A stretch of 5,157 bases of DNA from Propionibacteriaceae bacterium UBA4569. Its GTDB lineage: Bacteria; Actinomycetota; Actinomycetes; Propionibacteriales; Propionibacteriaceae. The notes beneath the pieces were generated by a model. The model did not search any database. It was not told the DNA's origin and saw only the letters and a program-made list of their open reading frames with translations. The translations under genes and the position numbers were made by a program. Below are positions 1 through 5,157 of the stretch, piece after piece. The stretch is from the NCBI GenBank assembly GCA_002387005.1, contig DGKN01000211.1:1-5157 (forward strand). Direction: 5' to 3'. The stretch's first letter is position 1. Each line of letters begins with the position of its first letter.

Positions 1-2
1 CC

Positions 3-761
3 AACGCCGCCGCGGTCAAGCAGGTGGGCGTCCAGGTCTTCGAGCCCGCGTCGGCACCTCCGACAGCGCCGGCACGCCGCCATTCACCGTGGCGCCTGCT
101 GGCTGCGCTGGTGATGATCGTGGCGATCATCGCGGCTGCCGCCTGGGTGGTCCACCAGATGTGGATGCCCACGACCGCCACCAGCCGTGCGCCGGCGGCC
201 ACGGTGCCCATCTCCCCCTCGGCAGCACCCTCGCAGCTTCCAGCCACCCCGGTCGCGGAGGCGACGCCGTGGCTGGGTGCGGTCAATGCGGTCGTCCCCG
301 AGCAGGTCTCCGCCACCTGCACGGCCCCCGCGCAGACCGGTCAGGGCGGTGAACGGGTGCCCTCGGACGCCACCCGCTTGCTGGACGACGACGCGACCAC
401 CGGCTGGCGCTGCAATGGGGACGCGGTGGGAGAGCGCATCACCTTCACCTTCCCGCCGGGGACCGAGCTGGTGGGGGTGCGGGTGGTGAACGGCTACTCG
501 AAGATCACCAATGGTCATGACCTCTACCCGCAGTACCGACGGGCGACGACGATTCGTTGGTCCTTCCCCGGCCAGGGCGATGCCTTCTTCGTTCAGGAGT
601 TGGACGACGAGTCGAGCGCATCGCAGGAGGTTCGCATTCCCCGCAGTGAGGCGCGCGGCGGCGTCACCGCGGAGATCGTCAGCACCACCCCGCCCGGTTC
701 GACGGACGAGACACGCGATGCGCTGGTGCTGACCTCGGTCACCTTCCTCGGCCGCGCCTAG
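3..761 (+). CDS. Membrane-anchored protein with discoidin/NADase-type glycan-binding-like domain (5' end outside window)
   Basis: The frame is open to the left edge, so this is the C-terminal part (252 visible residues) of a longer protein; the GTG at 24 is probably internal. In visible numbering there is a short Pro/Ala segment, one hydrophobic helix at about residues 32-54, a Pro/Ala/Thr/Ser-rich linker to about residue 95, then a compact beta-rich domain to the end. That domain carries the D-D-x-x-T-T-G-W-R-C signature near residues 128-137, followed by G-D-x-V-G and I-T-F-T-F, as in discoidin-like domains of actinobacterial zinc-ribbon or serine/threonine-kinase-associated proteins. Two cysteines (about 106 and 137) lie on the predicted outer side and could form a disulfide. 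The helix-linker-domain order suggests a cytoplasmic N-terminus and an exported domain that may bind glycan or another cell-envelope ligand. An N-terminal zinc ribbon is known in relatives but cannot be seen here. The domain class is fairly secure; the function is not known. Confidence 0.72.
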   Translation, partial: NAAAVKQVGVQVFEPASAPPTAPARRHSPWRLLAALVMIVAIIAAAAWVVHQMWMPTTATSRAPAATVPISPSAAPSQLPATPVAEATPWLGAVNAVVPEQVSATCTAPAQTGQGGERVPSDATRLLDDDATTGWRCNGDAVGERITFTFPPGTELVGVRVVNGYSKITNGHDLYPQYRRATTIRWSFPGQGDAFFVQELDDESSASQEVRIPRSEARGGVTAEIVSTTPPGSTDETRDALVLTSVTFLGRA

Positions 762-764
762 CAT

Positions 765-781
765 GCGGTCACCGTGACTGC
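765..781 (+). terminator. Possible hairpin terminator without U-tract
   Basis: Four bases after the TAG stop at 759-761, bases 765-771 (GCGGTCA) can pair with 775-781 (TGACTGC). The stem is 7 bp including one G-U pair, with a 3-nt CCG loop. No T-run follows, so it is not a classical intrinsic terminator, although U-poor hairpins have been proposed as terminators in actinobacteria. The right arm overlaps the first unit of the tandem repeat, so the symmetry may be incidental. Confidence 0.3.
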
Positions 782-892
782 TCGCTCAGTGACTGGTCGC
801 TCAGTGACTGGTCGCTCAAATACTCATCGGTCAGTGACTCATCGCTAAGGGACTCACCGGTCAGGGACTGGGCGCGCAATGACTGGCGATCA
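774..892. repeat. Degenerate 15-bp tandem repeat, about 8 units
   Basis: Reading by eye, the consensus unit is GTGACTGGTCGCTCA. Units fall at 774-788, 789-803, 804-818, 819-833, 834-848, 849-863, 864-878 and 879-892 (the last one base short). Units 2 and 3 are identical, unit 1 differs from them at one base, and units 4 to 8 drift progressively. The best-kept core is GACT, with CAGTGACTG spanning several unit junctions and forming an interrupted palindrome (CAGT-G-ACTG). The array fills nearly the whole gap between two convergent genes, and its last unit contains the stop codon (TCA at 890-892) of the minus-strand gene. On the plus strand units 1-5 can be read as a five-residue peptide repeat (V-T-G-R-S-like) ending at TAA 846-848, but nothing suggests it is translated. 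The unit is about 60 percent GC, lower than the flanking genes. Its function is unknown. Confidence 0.88.
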
Positions 893-1492
893 GCTCGCCG
901 GCCCACGCCTCAGCACGAGCGTGTCAGCATCGGCATCGTTCAACCGGGTGGCACGCCGCGGGTCCAGGTTGCGGCTGATGACCCGGGGCAGCACGCCACG
1001 GGGGCCGGCGCCCTTGATCGGGTGGAGGCAGCCGAAGGCGACGCCTAGCACCAAGAGGATTCCGCCCGACAGGGCCCACCAATGGGCGTGCTCCGCCGGT
1101 GCCGTCGTGCGGACCAGCTGCGCGGCCGCGATGCATCCGAGAATGCCAGCCACCGCGGCCACCCAGGCAGTCGCGCGCGACGGCGCGATCCACCCGGCCA
1201 ATGCCACGTCCTTGACCCCGAGCCACTCGCGCTGGGCCTGGTGCCACACCCACCACTGCAACAGCGAGACGAGCACCGCGACGGTCGCGCAGATGTTGAC
1301 CGCCGTGGGCCACAGGCGTGACTGGTCACCCACGCGCAGAAGTGTCCGCGAGGTCATCAGGAAACAGAGCAGCGACAAGATACTGGCCAGCAGGCCAGCG
1401 CCCAGCAGTCGCAGCAATGCGGCTGTGCGCTCGGCCACGACCGGCTGGCCGCAGGGCTGCGGACGACCGTTCTGGGTTGGCTGCGCTTCCAC
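890..1492 (-). CDS. Four-helix membrane protein of unknown function
   Basis: I do not recognise a family. From the GTG at 1492-1490 the product is 200 residues. Hydrophobic segments lie at about 24-46, 61-84, 107-127 and 138-157. A basic, polar C-terminal tail of some 43 residues follows (several Arg plus an N-D-A-D-A-D stretch), which is probably cytoplasmic. There is a W-W-V-W cluster at the end of helix 2, and no catalytic motif, signal peptide or lipobox is apparent. The frame is open further upstream to 1705, but that extension would overlap mshD on the other strand and looks like shadow coding. GTG 1492 is preferred because a -10-like TATCGT lies 6 bp upstream, as in leaderless actinobacterial genes. 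GTG 1438-1436, just before helix 1, is the alternative. The gene is divergent from mshD and convergent with the discoidin-domain gene. The four-helix topology makes it a believable real gene; a membrane role is all that can be said. Confidence 0.68.
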   Translation of the reverse strand: MEAQPTQNGRPQPCGQPVVAERTAALLRLLGAGLLASILSLLCFLMTSRTLLRVGDQSRLWPTAVNICATVAVLVSLLQWWVWHQAQREWLGVKDVALAGWIAPSRATAWVAAVAGILGCIAAAQLVRTTAPAEHAHWWALSGGILLVLGVAFGCLHPIKGAGPRGVLPRVISRNLDPRRATRLNDADADTLVLRRGPAS

Positions 1493-1498
1493 GGCTCC

Positions 1499-1504
1499 AC
1501 GATA
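1499..1504 (-). promoter_or_regulatory. Candidate -10 box for the membrane protein gene (leaderless)
   Basis: On the minus strand, TATCGT (fits TANNNT) is followed by exactly 6 bases (GGAGCC) and then the GTG at 1492. That spacing would put the transcription start on the start codon, as in the leaderless mRNAs common in actinobacteria. GGAG is also present but only 2 bases from the GTG, too close for a good ribosome binding site. No clear -35 element is seen. Confidence 0.33.
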
Positions 1505-1585
1505 GTGGGTGAGGCTGACAGGCCGGGTGAGCAGGTGTGCACCGTCCGCTGAGCTGAATGGGTCGCCGCAAGCTGCGCGCGAGGG

Positions 1586-1591
1586 TAGCTT
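1586..1591 (+). promoter_or_regulatory. Candidate -10 box for mshD (GGTAGCTT-type)
   Basis: TAGCTT, preceded by GG, matches the actinobacterial TANNNT -10 pattern. It lies 7 bases before a GTG at 1599 and would suit a leaderless transcript starting there. The -35 region (about 1562-1568) is not recognisable. The same bases include GAGG at 1581-1584, which could instead be a ribosome binding site 8 bases before GTG 1593, so the two readings compete. Confidence 0.37.
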
Positions 1592-1592
1592 G

Positions 1593-2489
1593 GTGCTGGT
1601 GAAGCACGCCATCATCCGCACCTGCGCCCTGACGCCGGACCAGCGCAACGCGGTCGACGCCTTGATCGACCGGTCAACACAGGCAGACGGTGTGAGCCCG
1701 CTCAACGAGGCGGCCTCCTTCGGGCTCCAGGGCCGCGGTCACGTGATGCACTGGCTGGCCTTTGAGCAGGGTGCACTGGTGGGCTATGCCCAGGCCGATC
1801 GCGACACCCACTCGGTGCAGCTCGTGGTCTCGCCGAAATTCCGTCGGCAGGGCGTCGGCACGGCGCTCGCGGAAGCCGTCCAGCAGGTGGAGAAGGAGCC
1901 CAATTGGTGGGCCTTCGACAACGGAGACGGCGCGCGGGCTCTCGCGGGCAGGATCGGCGCCACCCTCGACCGCGAACTGTTGATCATGGAACGGGACCTT
2001 GTCGAGCATCCCGTCGACGATGAGCCCACACCCGAGGGCGTCGAGCTCAGTGCCTTCGTCCCGACCGACGCGATGGCCGTGGTGGACGTCAACGCGGATG
2101 CATTCGCCGAGCACCCGGAGCAGGGCGACATGACCCTGGACGACTTCCAGGTACGCACCCAGGAGCCGTGGTTCGACCCGCAGGGGCTGATCGTGGCCCG
2201 CGACGAGGACACCGGGGCCATGCTTGGTTTCCACTGGACCAAGATCGAGACCTCCGACCCGGCCTTCCCCGGCGAGCCGATCGGCGAGGTATACGTGATC
2301 GGGGTGGCCCCCGAGGCGTCCGGGCGGGGGATCGGACGTGCGCTGTTGAACGCTGGTCTCGCACATCTGGCGGCGCATGGCGTTCGGCGGGTGCGCCTGT
2401 ACGTCGAGGCTTCCAGCACCCGGGTCGTTCGGATGTATGAATCCGCTAGTTTTGTGCTCGTCACCAAGGACGCCAGTTACACCTCCTAG
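1593..2489 (+). CDS. mshD: Mycothiol synthase (double GNAT acetyltransferase)
   Basis: MshD transfers acetyl from acetyl-CoA to the cysteine amine of Cys-GlcN-Ins, the last step of mycothiol synthesis in the cytoplasm. From GTG 1593 the product is 298 residues, the usual size for the family, with two tandem GNAT domains. The N-terminal one has the acetyl-CoA loop R-R-Q-G-V-G at about 84-89 after a V-V-S-P strand, and a [14 protein letters not shown] segment near 105-118. The C-terminal one has G-F-H-W-T-K (212-217), E-V-Y-V-I-G-V (232-238), the loop G-R-G-I-G-R-A (244-250), and L-Y-V-E-A followed by M-Y-E-S (269-284), all typical of MshD. Start choice: GTG 1593 has GAGG 8 bases upstream; GTG 1599 (296 residues) would fit a leaderless start; GTG 1509 would run into the divergent promoter region. 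The TAG stop overlaps the ribosome binding site of ppk1, so the two are probably co-transcribed. The GNAT fold is certain; the MshD assignment is strong from the C-terminal motifs. Confidence 0.9.
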   Translation: MLVKHAIIRTCALTPDQRNAVDALIDRSTQADGVSPLNEAASFGLQGRGHVMHWLAFEQGALVGYAQADRDTHSVQLVVSPKFRRQGVGTALAEAVQQVEKEPNWWAFDNGDGARALAGRIGATLDRELLIMERDLVEHPVDDEPTPEGVELSAFVPTDAMAVVDVNADAFAEHPEQGDMTLDDFQVRTQEPWFDPQGLIVARDEDTGAMLGFHWTKIETSDPAFPGEPIGEVYVIGVAPEASGRGIGRALLNAGLAHLAAHGVRRVRLYVEASSTRVVRMYESASFVLVTKDASYTS

Positions 2490-2492
2490 GAG
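2488..2492 (+). promoter_or_regulatory. Ribosome binding site deciding the ppk1 start
   Basis: AGGAG lies 7 bases before GTG 2500 and overlaps the mshD stop codon (TAG 2487-2489). This favours the GTG over the upstream in-frame ATG at 2377, which would overlap mshD by more than 110 bp and add 41 non-conserved residues. The site sits in a perfect 10-bp palindrome, CTCCTAGGAG (2483-2492). Confidence 0.82.
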
Positions 2493-2499
2493 AGCACCC

Positions 2500-4593
2500 G
2501 TGGACACCCGCCCTGGTTCAGCCGCAGAACTGCCCTCGAACCGGTTCTCCGATCGAGAGCTGTCGTGGCTCGCCTTCAACAACAGGGTGCTCGACCTGGC
2601 GAAGGACAGCCTGCGCATCCCACTTCTGGAACGAGCAAAGTTCCTCGCGATCTTCTCGTCCAACCTGGACGAGTTCTTCATGGTTCGCGTGGCCGGCCTC
2701 AAGCGCCGCATCGACGCCGGCGTCGCGGTCCCCTCGGTGACCGGACAGATGCCGCGTGACCTGCTGGACTCGATCCTGGCCCGCACGCACGAGCTGGTCG
2801 AGGAGCAGTCCAATGTCTTCCAGGGCGAGATCCGTCCCGCCCTGGCCGAAGAGGGCATCGAGATCCTGCGCTGGGACGAGCTGACCGCGGCCGAGAAGGA
2901 CAAGATGCGCACGCTGTTCAGCGAGCGCATCTTCCCCGTCCTCACCCCCTTGGCGGTGGACCCCTCGCACCCCTTCCCCTACATCTCCGGGCTCTCGATC
3001 AACCTGGCGGTGCTGCTCAAGAACCCGATCACCGGCGCCCGGCAGTTCGCGCGCGTCAAGGTGCCCACCCTGCTCAACCGCTTCATCCAGTTGGGCGATG
3101 GCCGCTTCCTGCCCCTGGAGGAGGTCATTGCCCGTCATCTGGACCAGCTCTTCAGCGGCATGCAGGTGATCGAGCACACCACCTTCCGCGTGACCCGCAA
3201 CGAGGACGTCGAGGTCGAGGAGGATGACGCCGAGAACCTGCTGTTCGCCCTGGAGAAGGAGCTGTTGCGCCGCAAGGTCGGCCGCCCCCCGGTGCGCCTC
3301 GAGGTGCAGGACGACATCGACGACAAGATGCTCGAGCTGCTGAAGACCGAGCTGGACGTCAGCGCGAAGGAGGTCTTCCGCCTCCCCGCCCCGCTGGACC
3401 TGCGCGGCCTGTTCTCGCTGGCCGACGTCGACCGGGACGACCTGAAGTACCCGAACTTCCTGCCGGTGACCCACCCTGACCTGGCCGAGGTCGAGACCGC
3501 CCAGCCCGCCGACCTGTTCGCGGCGCTCAAGCAGCGCGACGTGCTGCTGCACCACCCCTATGACTCGTTCGCCACTTCGGTGCAGCGCTTCGTCGAGCAG
3601 GCCGCAGCCGACCCGAAGGTGCTGGCGATCAAGCAGACGCTGTACCGCACCAGCGGTGACTCCCCCATCGTGGACGCCCTGATCGAGGCGGCCCTGGCCG
3701 GCAAGCAGGTGCTTGCCGTGGTCGAGATCAAGGCCCGTTTCGACGAGCAGAACAACATCGCCTGGGCCCGCAAGTTGGAGAAGTACGGCGTCCACGTCGT
3801 CTACGGCATGCTCGGGTTGAAGACCCACTGCAAGCTCTGCCTGGTGGTACGCGACGACGGTGATGGGCTGCGCCGCTATGCCCACATCGGCACCGGCAAC
3901 TACAACCCCAAGACCGCCCGGATGTACGAGGACATGGGCCTGCTCACGTCCAACCCGATCATCACCGACGACGTGGCGCGACTGTTCAACCACCTCTCGG
4001 GCATGACGCAGGAGACCCACTACCGCCGCCTGCTGGTTGCCCCGCACTCGATCCGCTCGGGCCTGCTCTCCCAGATCGAGAACGAGATCAAGAACAAGCA
4101 GGCCGGGTTGCCGGCCGGGGTCAAGATCAAGGTCAACTCGCTGGTGGACGAGCGGGTCAGCGACGCGCTGTACCGTGCCAGCCAGGCCGGGGTCCCGGTG
4201 GACGTGTGGGTGCGTGGCATTTGCGCCCTGCGCCCGGGAGTGCCGGGGCTGAGCGAGAACATCCGGGTGCGGTCGATCCTGGGCCGCTTCCTGGAGCACT
4301 CGCGCATCTTCTGGTTCGCCAACGCCGGCCACCCCAGCGTCGGCATCGGGTCGGCCGACCTGATGCACCGCAACCTCGACCGCCGCGTGGAGGTGCTGGT
4401 CAGCCTCACCAACCAGCGCCACATCAGCGAGGTCCAGCGCATGTTCGAGGTGGCCTTCGACGAGTCCACCGTCTCCTGGCAGCTGGTGGGCGACGAGTGG
4501 ACACCCCACACCACCGATGAGTCCGGCCAGCCCCTGGTCGACCTGCAGGAGCAGCAGATCATCGAGACCCGAACCCGCCCCAGGCGTCGTTGA
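2500..4593 (+). CDS. ppk1: Polyphosphate kinase 1
   Basis: Ppk1 reversibly transfers the terminal phosphate of ATP to a growing polyphosphate chain through a phosphohistidine intermediate. From GTG 2500 the product is 697 residues, normal for the family. The N-terminal domain starts with [14 protein letters not shown] (14-27) and contains S-N-L-D-E-F-F (54-60). A head domain includes H-P-F-P-Y-I-S (157-163). Two phospholipase-D-like C-terminal domains follow. The active-site residues known from the E. coli enzyme all appear here at a constant offset of 8: phosphorylated His443 (in K-T-H-C-K), His600 (in E-H-S-R-I-F), Tyr476, and Arg383, Arg413 and Arg572. It is therefore expected to be active. 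GTG 2500 is supported by AGGAG and by the position of the conserved N-terminus. It follows mshD directly and is 3 bp from the Nudix gene, consistent with an operon. Mycobacterium has the same ppk1-mutT1 adjacency. No Pho-box-like site was recognised upstream. Confidence 0.97.
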   Translation: MDTRPGSAAELPSNRFSDRELSWLAFNNRVLDLAKDSLRIPLLERAKFLAIFSSNLDEFFMVRVAGLKRRIDAGVAVPSVTGQMPRDLLDSILARTHELVEEQSNVFQGEIRPALAEEGIEILRWDELTAAEKDKMRTLFSERIFPVLTPLAVDPSHPFPYISGLSINLAVLLKNPITGARQFARVKVPTLLNRFIQLGDGRFLPLEEVIARHLDQLFSGMQVIEHTTFRVTRNEDVEVEEDDAENLLFALEKELLRRKVGRPPVRLEVQDDIDDKMLELLKTELDVSAKEVFRLPAPLDLRGLFSLADVDRDDLKYPNFLPVTHPDLAEVETAQPADLFAALKQRDVLLHHPYDSFATSVQRFVEQAAADPKVLAIKQTLYRTSGDSPIVDALIEAALAGKQVLAVVEIKARFDEQNNIAWARKLEKYGVHVVYGMLGLKTHCKLCLVVRDDGDGLRRYAHIGTGNYNPKTARMYEDMGLLTSNPIITDDVARLFNHLSGMTQETHYRRLLVAPHSIRSGLLSQIENEIKNKQAGLPAGVKIKVNSLVDERVSDALYRASQAGVPVDVWVRGICALRPGVPGLSENIRVRSILGRFLEHSRIFWFANAGHPSVGIGSADLMHRNLDRRVEVLVSLTNQRHISEVQRMFEVAFDESTVSWQLVGDEWTPHTTDESGQPLVDLQEQQIIETRTRPRRR

Positions 4594-4596
4594 GCC

Positions 4597-5031
4597 ATGT
4601 CACGCAAGACCCGACTGGTTGCGGCCGGTGCGGTGGTGCTGCGCACCCACAACGGCACACAGCAGGTGCTGCTGGTACGACGTCCCAAGTACAAGGACTG
4701 GAGCCTGCCCAAGGGCAAACCCGAGTGGGACGAGGACCTTCCCGCGACCGCGGTGCGCGAGGTCCGGGAGGAGACCGGCGTCGTCGTCCGGCTGGCGCTG
4801 CCGCTTGGCACCGCCCAGTACTCCGTCAAGGGCGACAAGAAGGTCGTCCACTGGTGGCTCGGACGGCAGGTGATCGCCCACAAGCACTCCAAGGACTCCG
4901 AGGTCTCCAAGGTGCGGTGGATGGACGTCGACGAGGCCCGGCGCAAGATGACCTACCGCGACGAGCGTGAAATCGTCACGGCTGCCCTCGCGGCACCCCC
5001 GACCGGGACGCTGCTCATCGTGCGCCACTGA
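4597..5031 (+). CDS. mutT1: MutT1-like Nudix hydrolase, ending at an in-frame TGA within the phosphatase signature
   Basis: The 144-residue product is a Nudix pyrophosphohydrolase with a perfect Nudix box, G-x5-E-x7-R-E-V-R-E-E-T-G-V, at 40-62. The lead-in W-S-L-P-K-G-K (35-41) is typical of MutT1 and diadenosine-polyphosphate hydrolases. Likely substrates are 8-oxo-(d)GTP or Ap(n)A-type nucleotides in the cytoplasm; the exact one cannot be read from sequence. It starts 3 bp after the ppk1 stop with only a weak AGGCG upstream, suggesting translational coupling. Related actinobacterial proteins such as mycobacterial MutT1 continue into a C-terminal histidine phosphatase domain. Here the protein ends L-L-I-V-R-H and then TGA (5029-5031), just after the expected catalytic His, while the same frame carries on with phosphatase-like sequence (next entry). 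The Nudix domain is complete and probably functional. The gene as a whole is either interrupted or affected by a base-call error. Confidence 0.87.
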   Translation: MSRKTRLVAAGAVVLRTHNGTQQVLLVRRPKYKDWSLPKGKPEWDEDLPATAVREVREETGVVVRLALPLGTAQYSVKGDKKVVHWWLGRQVIAHKHSKDSEVSKVRWMDVDEARRKMTYRDEREIVTAALAAPPTGTLLIVRH

Positions 5032-5157
5032 AAGGCGATGTTGCGACGCCACTGGAGCGGTTCGGACGCGAAGCGCCCGTTGAGCACCCGGGGGCGGCGG
5101 CAGTCCAAGAGGCTGGTCCCGATGCTGGCCGCCTTCGGGGTCGAGGAGCTCCTCTCG
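5011..5157 (+). pseudogene. Histidine (RHG/SixA-type) phosphatase domain in frame with the Nudix gene but cut by TGA; runs off the window
   Basis: Codons 5011-5028 encode L-L-I-V-R-H, the start of the histidine phosphatase signature. The next codon is TGA (5029-5031) where the family has Gly or Ala. The frame then continues with K-A and 40 further codons to the right edge without another stop. It includes W-S-G-S-D-A-K-R-P-L-S-T-R-G-R-R-Q (52 down to 36 codons after which L-V-P-M-L-A-A-F-G-V-E-E follows), matching the D-x-x-R-P-L-x-x-R-G-R-x-Q and A-F-G-V stretches of the MutT1 C-terminal domain. A restart at ATG 5038 or TTG 5041 is conceivable (AAAGG is only 2 bases before the ATG), but that product would lack the Arg-His pair and so the phosphohistidine nucleophile. 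A single T-to-G change at 5029 would give Gly and restore R-H-G-K-A; G-to-C at 5030 would give Ser. The remainder lies outside the window. Whether this is a true nonsense mutation or an error cannot be decided here. Confidence 0.75.

Noticed and set aside
84..764. Minus-strand open frame (226 codons) opposite the discoidin-domain gene
   Set aside because: Arg/Gly-rich shadow frame without motifs; the plus strand has a coherent helix-linker-domain architecture.
774..848. Small peptide with V-T-G-R-S repeats (25 codons, GTG to TAA)
   Set aside because: It simply follows from a 15-bp unit being a multiple of three. There is no ribosome binding site and the later units break the frame.
774..892. 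CRISPR array
   Set aside because: Units are only 15 bp, directly adjacent with no unique spacers, and there are no cas genes in the window.
879..1505. Plus-strand open frame (208 codons) starting at the end of the repeat array
   Set aside because: It lies opposite the membrane-protein gene. Its translation is Arg/Ser/Ala/Pro-rich with no hydrophobic pattern, whereas the minus strand gives four clean helices.
1509..1592. Upstream GTG extension of mshD
   Set aside because: It would place coding sequence through the divergent promoter region and adds residues not typical of MshD. Better start signals occur at 1593/1599.
2377..2499. Upstream ATG extension of ppk1
   Set aside because: It would overlap mshD by over 110 bp and lacks homology to Ppk1 N-termini. 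GTG 2500 has a strong, well-spaced AGGAG.
1674..2945. Long minus-strand open frame (423 codons) opposite mshD and the start of ppk1
   Set aside because: It crosses two well-supported plus-strand genes, has no recognisable motif, and its composition is typical of shadow frames.
2518..4509. Very long open frame (663 codons) on the minus strand opposite ppk1
   Set aside because: It is antisense to an unambiguous ppk1. It is open because of strong G/C third-position bias, and its translation is low-complexity (rich in V, L, G, Q, D, H) without a recognisable domain.

Overview
The window reads as a piece of chromosome from a high-GC Gram-positive bacterium (Actinomycetota). The grounds are the strong G/C bias at third codon positions, frequent GTG starts, a mycothiol synthase (mycothiol is an actinobacterial thiol), and a ppk1-mutT1-like gene pair of the kind known in mycobacteria. 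A Propionibacteriaceae-type organism would fit, but the sequence alone does not settle the family. The content is mostly ordinary housekeeping DNA. I see no mobile element, CRISPR array, RNA gene or novel defence system.

Layout. (1) From the left edge to 761 (+) is the 3' part of a membrane-anchored protein with a discoidin/glycan-binding-like extracellular domain. Its N-terminus lies outside the window. (2) From 762 to 892 is a convergent gap of about 130 bp, filled by a degenerate 15-bp tandem repeat of about eight units. A possible hairpin terminator sits at its left end. (3) From 890 to 1492 (-) is a small four-helix membrane protein of unknown function. (4) From 1493 to 1592 is a divergent promoter region with actinobacterial -10-like boxes facing both ways. 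(5) From about 1593 to 5157 (+) is a tight unidirectional cluster: mycothiol synthase (mshD), polyphosphate kinase (ppk1), and a MutT1-like Nudix hydrolase. Junctions between these genes are 0 to 10 bp, so they probably form one operon.

How the genes work together. MshD completes mycothiol, the redox buffer. Ppk1 interconverts ATP and polyphosphate. The MutT1-type protein would hydrolyse oxidised or signalling nucleotides or diadenosine polyphosphates. A shared theme of stress, redox and nucleotide-pool maintenance is plausible but inferred.

The main oddity is at the right edge. The Nudix protein ends at an in-frame TGA (5029-5031) exactly inside the R-H-G/A-x-A signature that opens the histidine-phosphatase domain of two-domain MutT1 proteins. 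The same frame then stays open for 42 codons to the window end and still encodes recognisable phosphatase-domain sequence. This is an interrupted two-domain gene: a nonsense mutation, a sequencing error, or much less likely a recoded UGA. The second oddity is the 15-bp repeat array between the two convergent genes.
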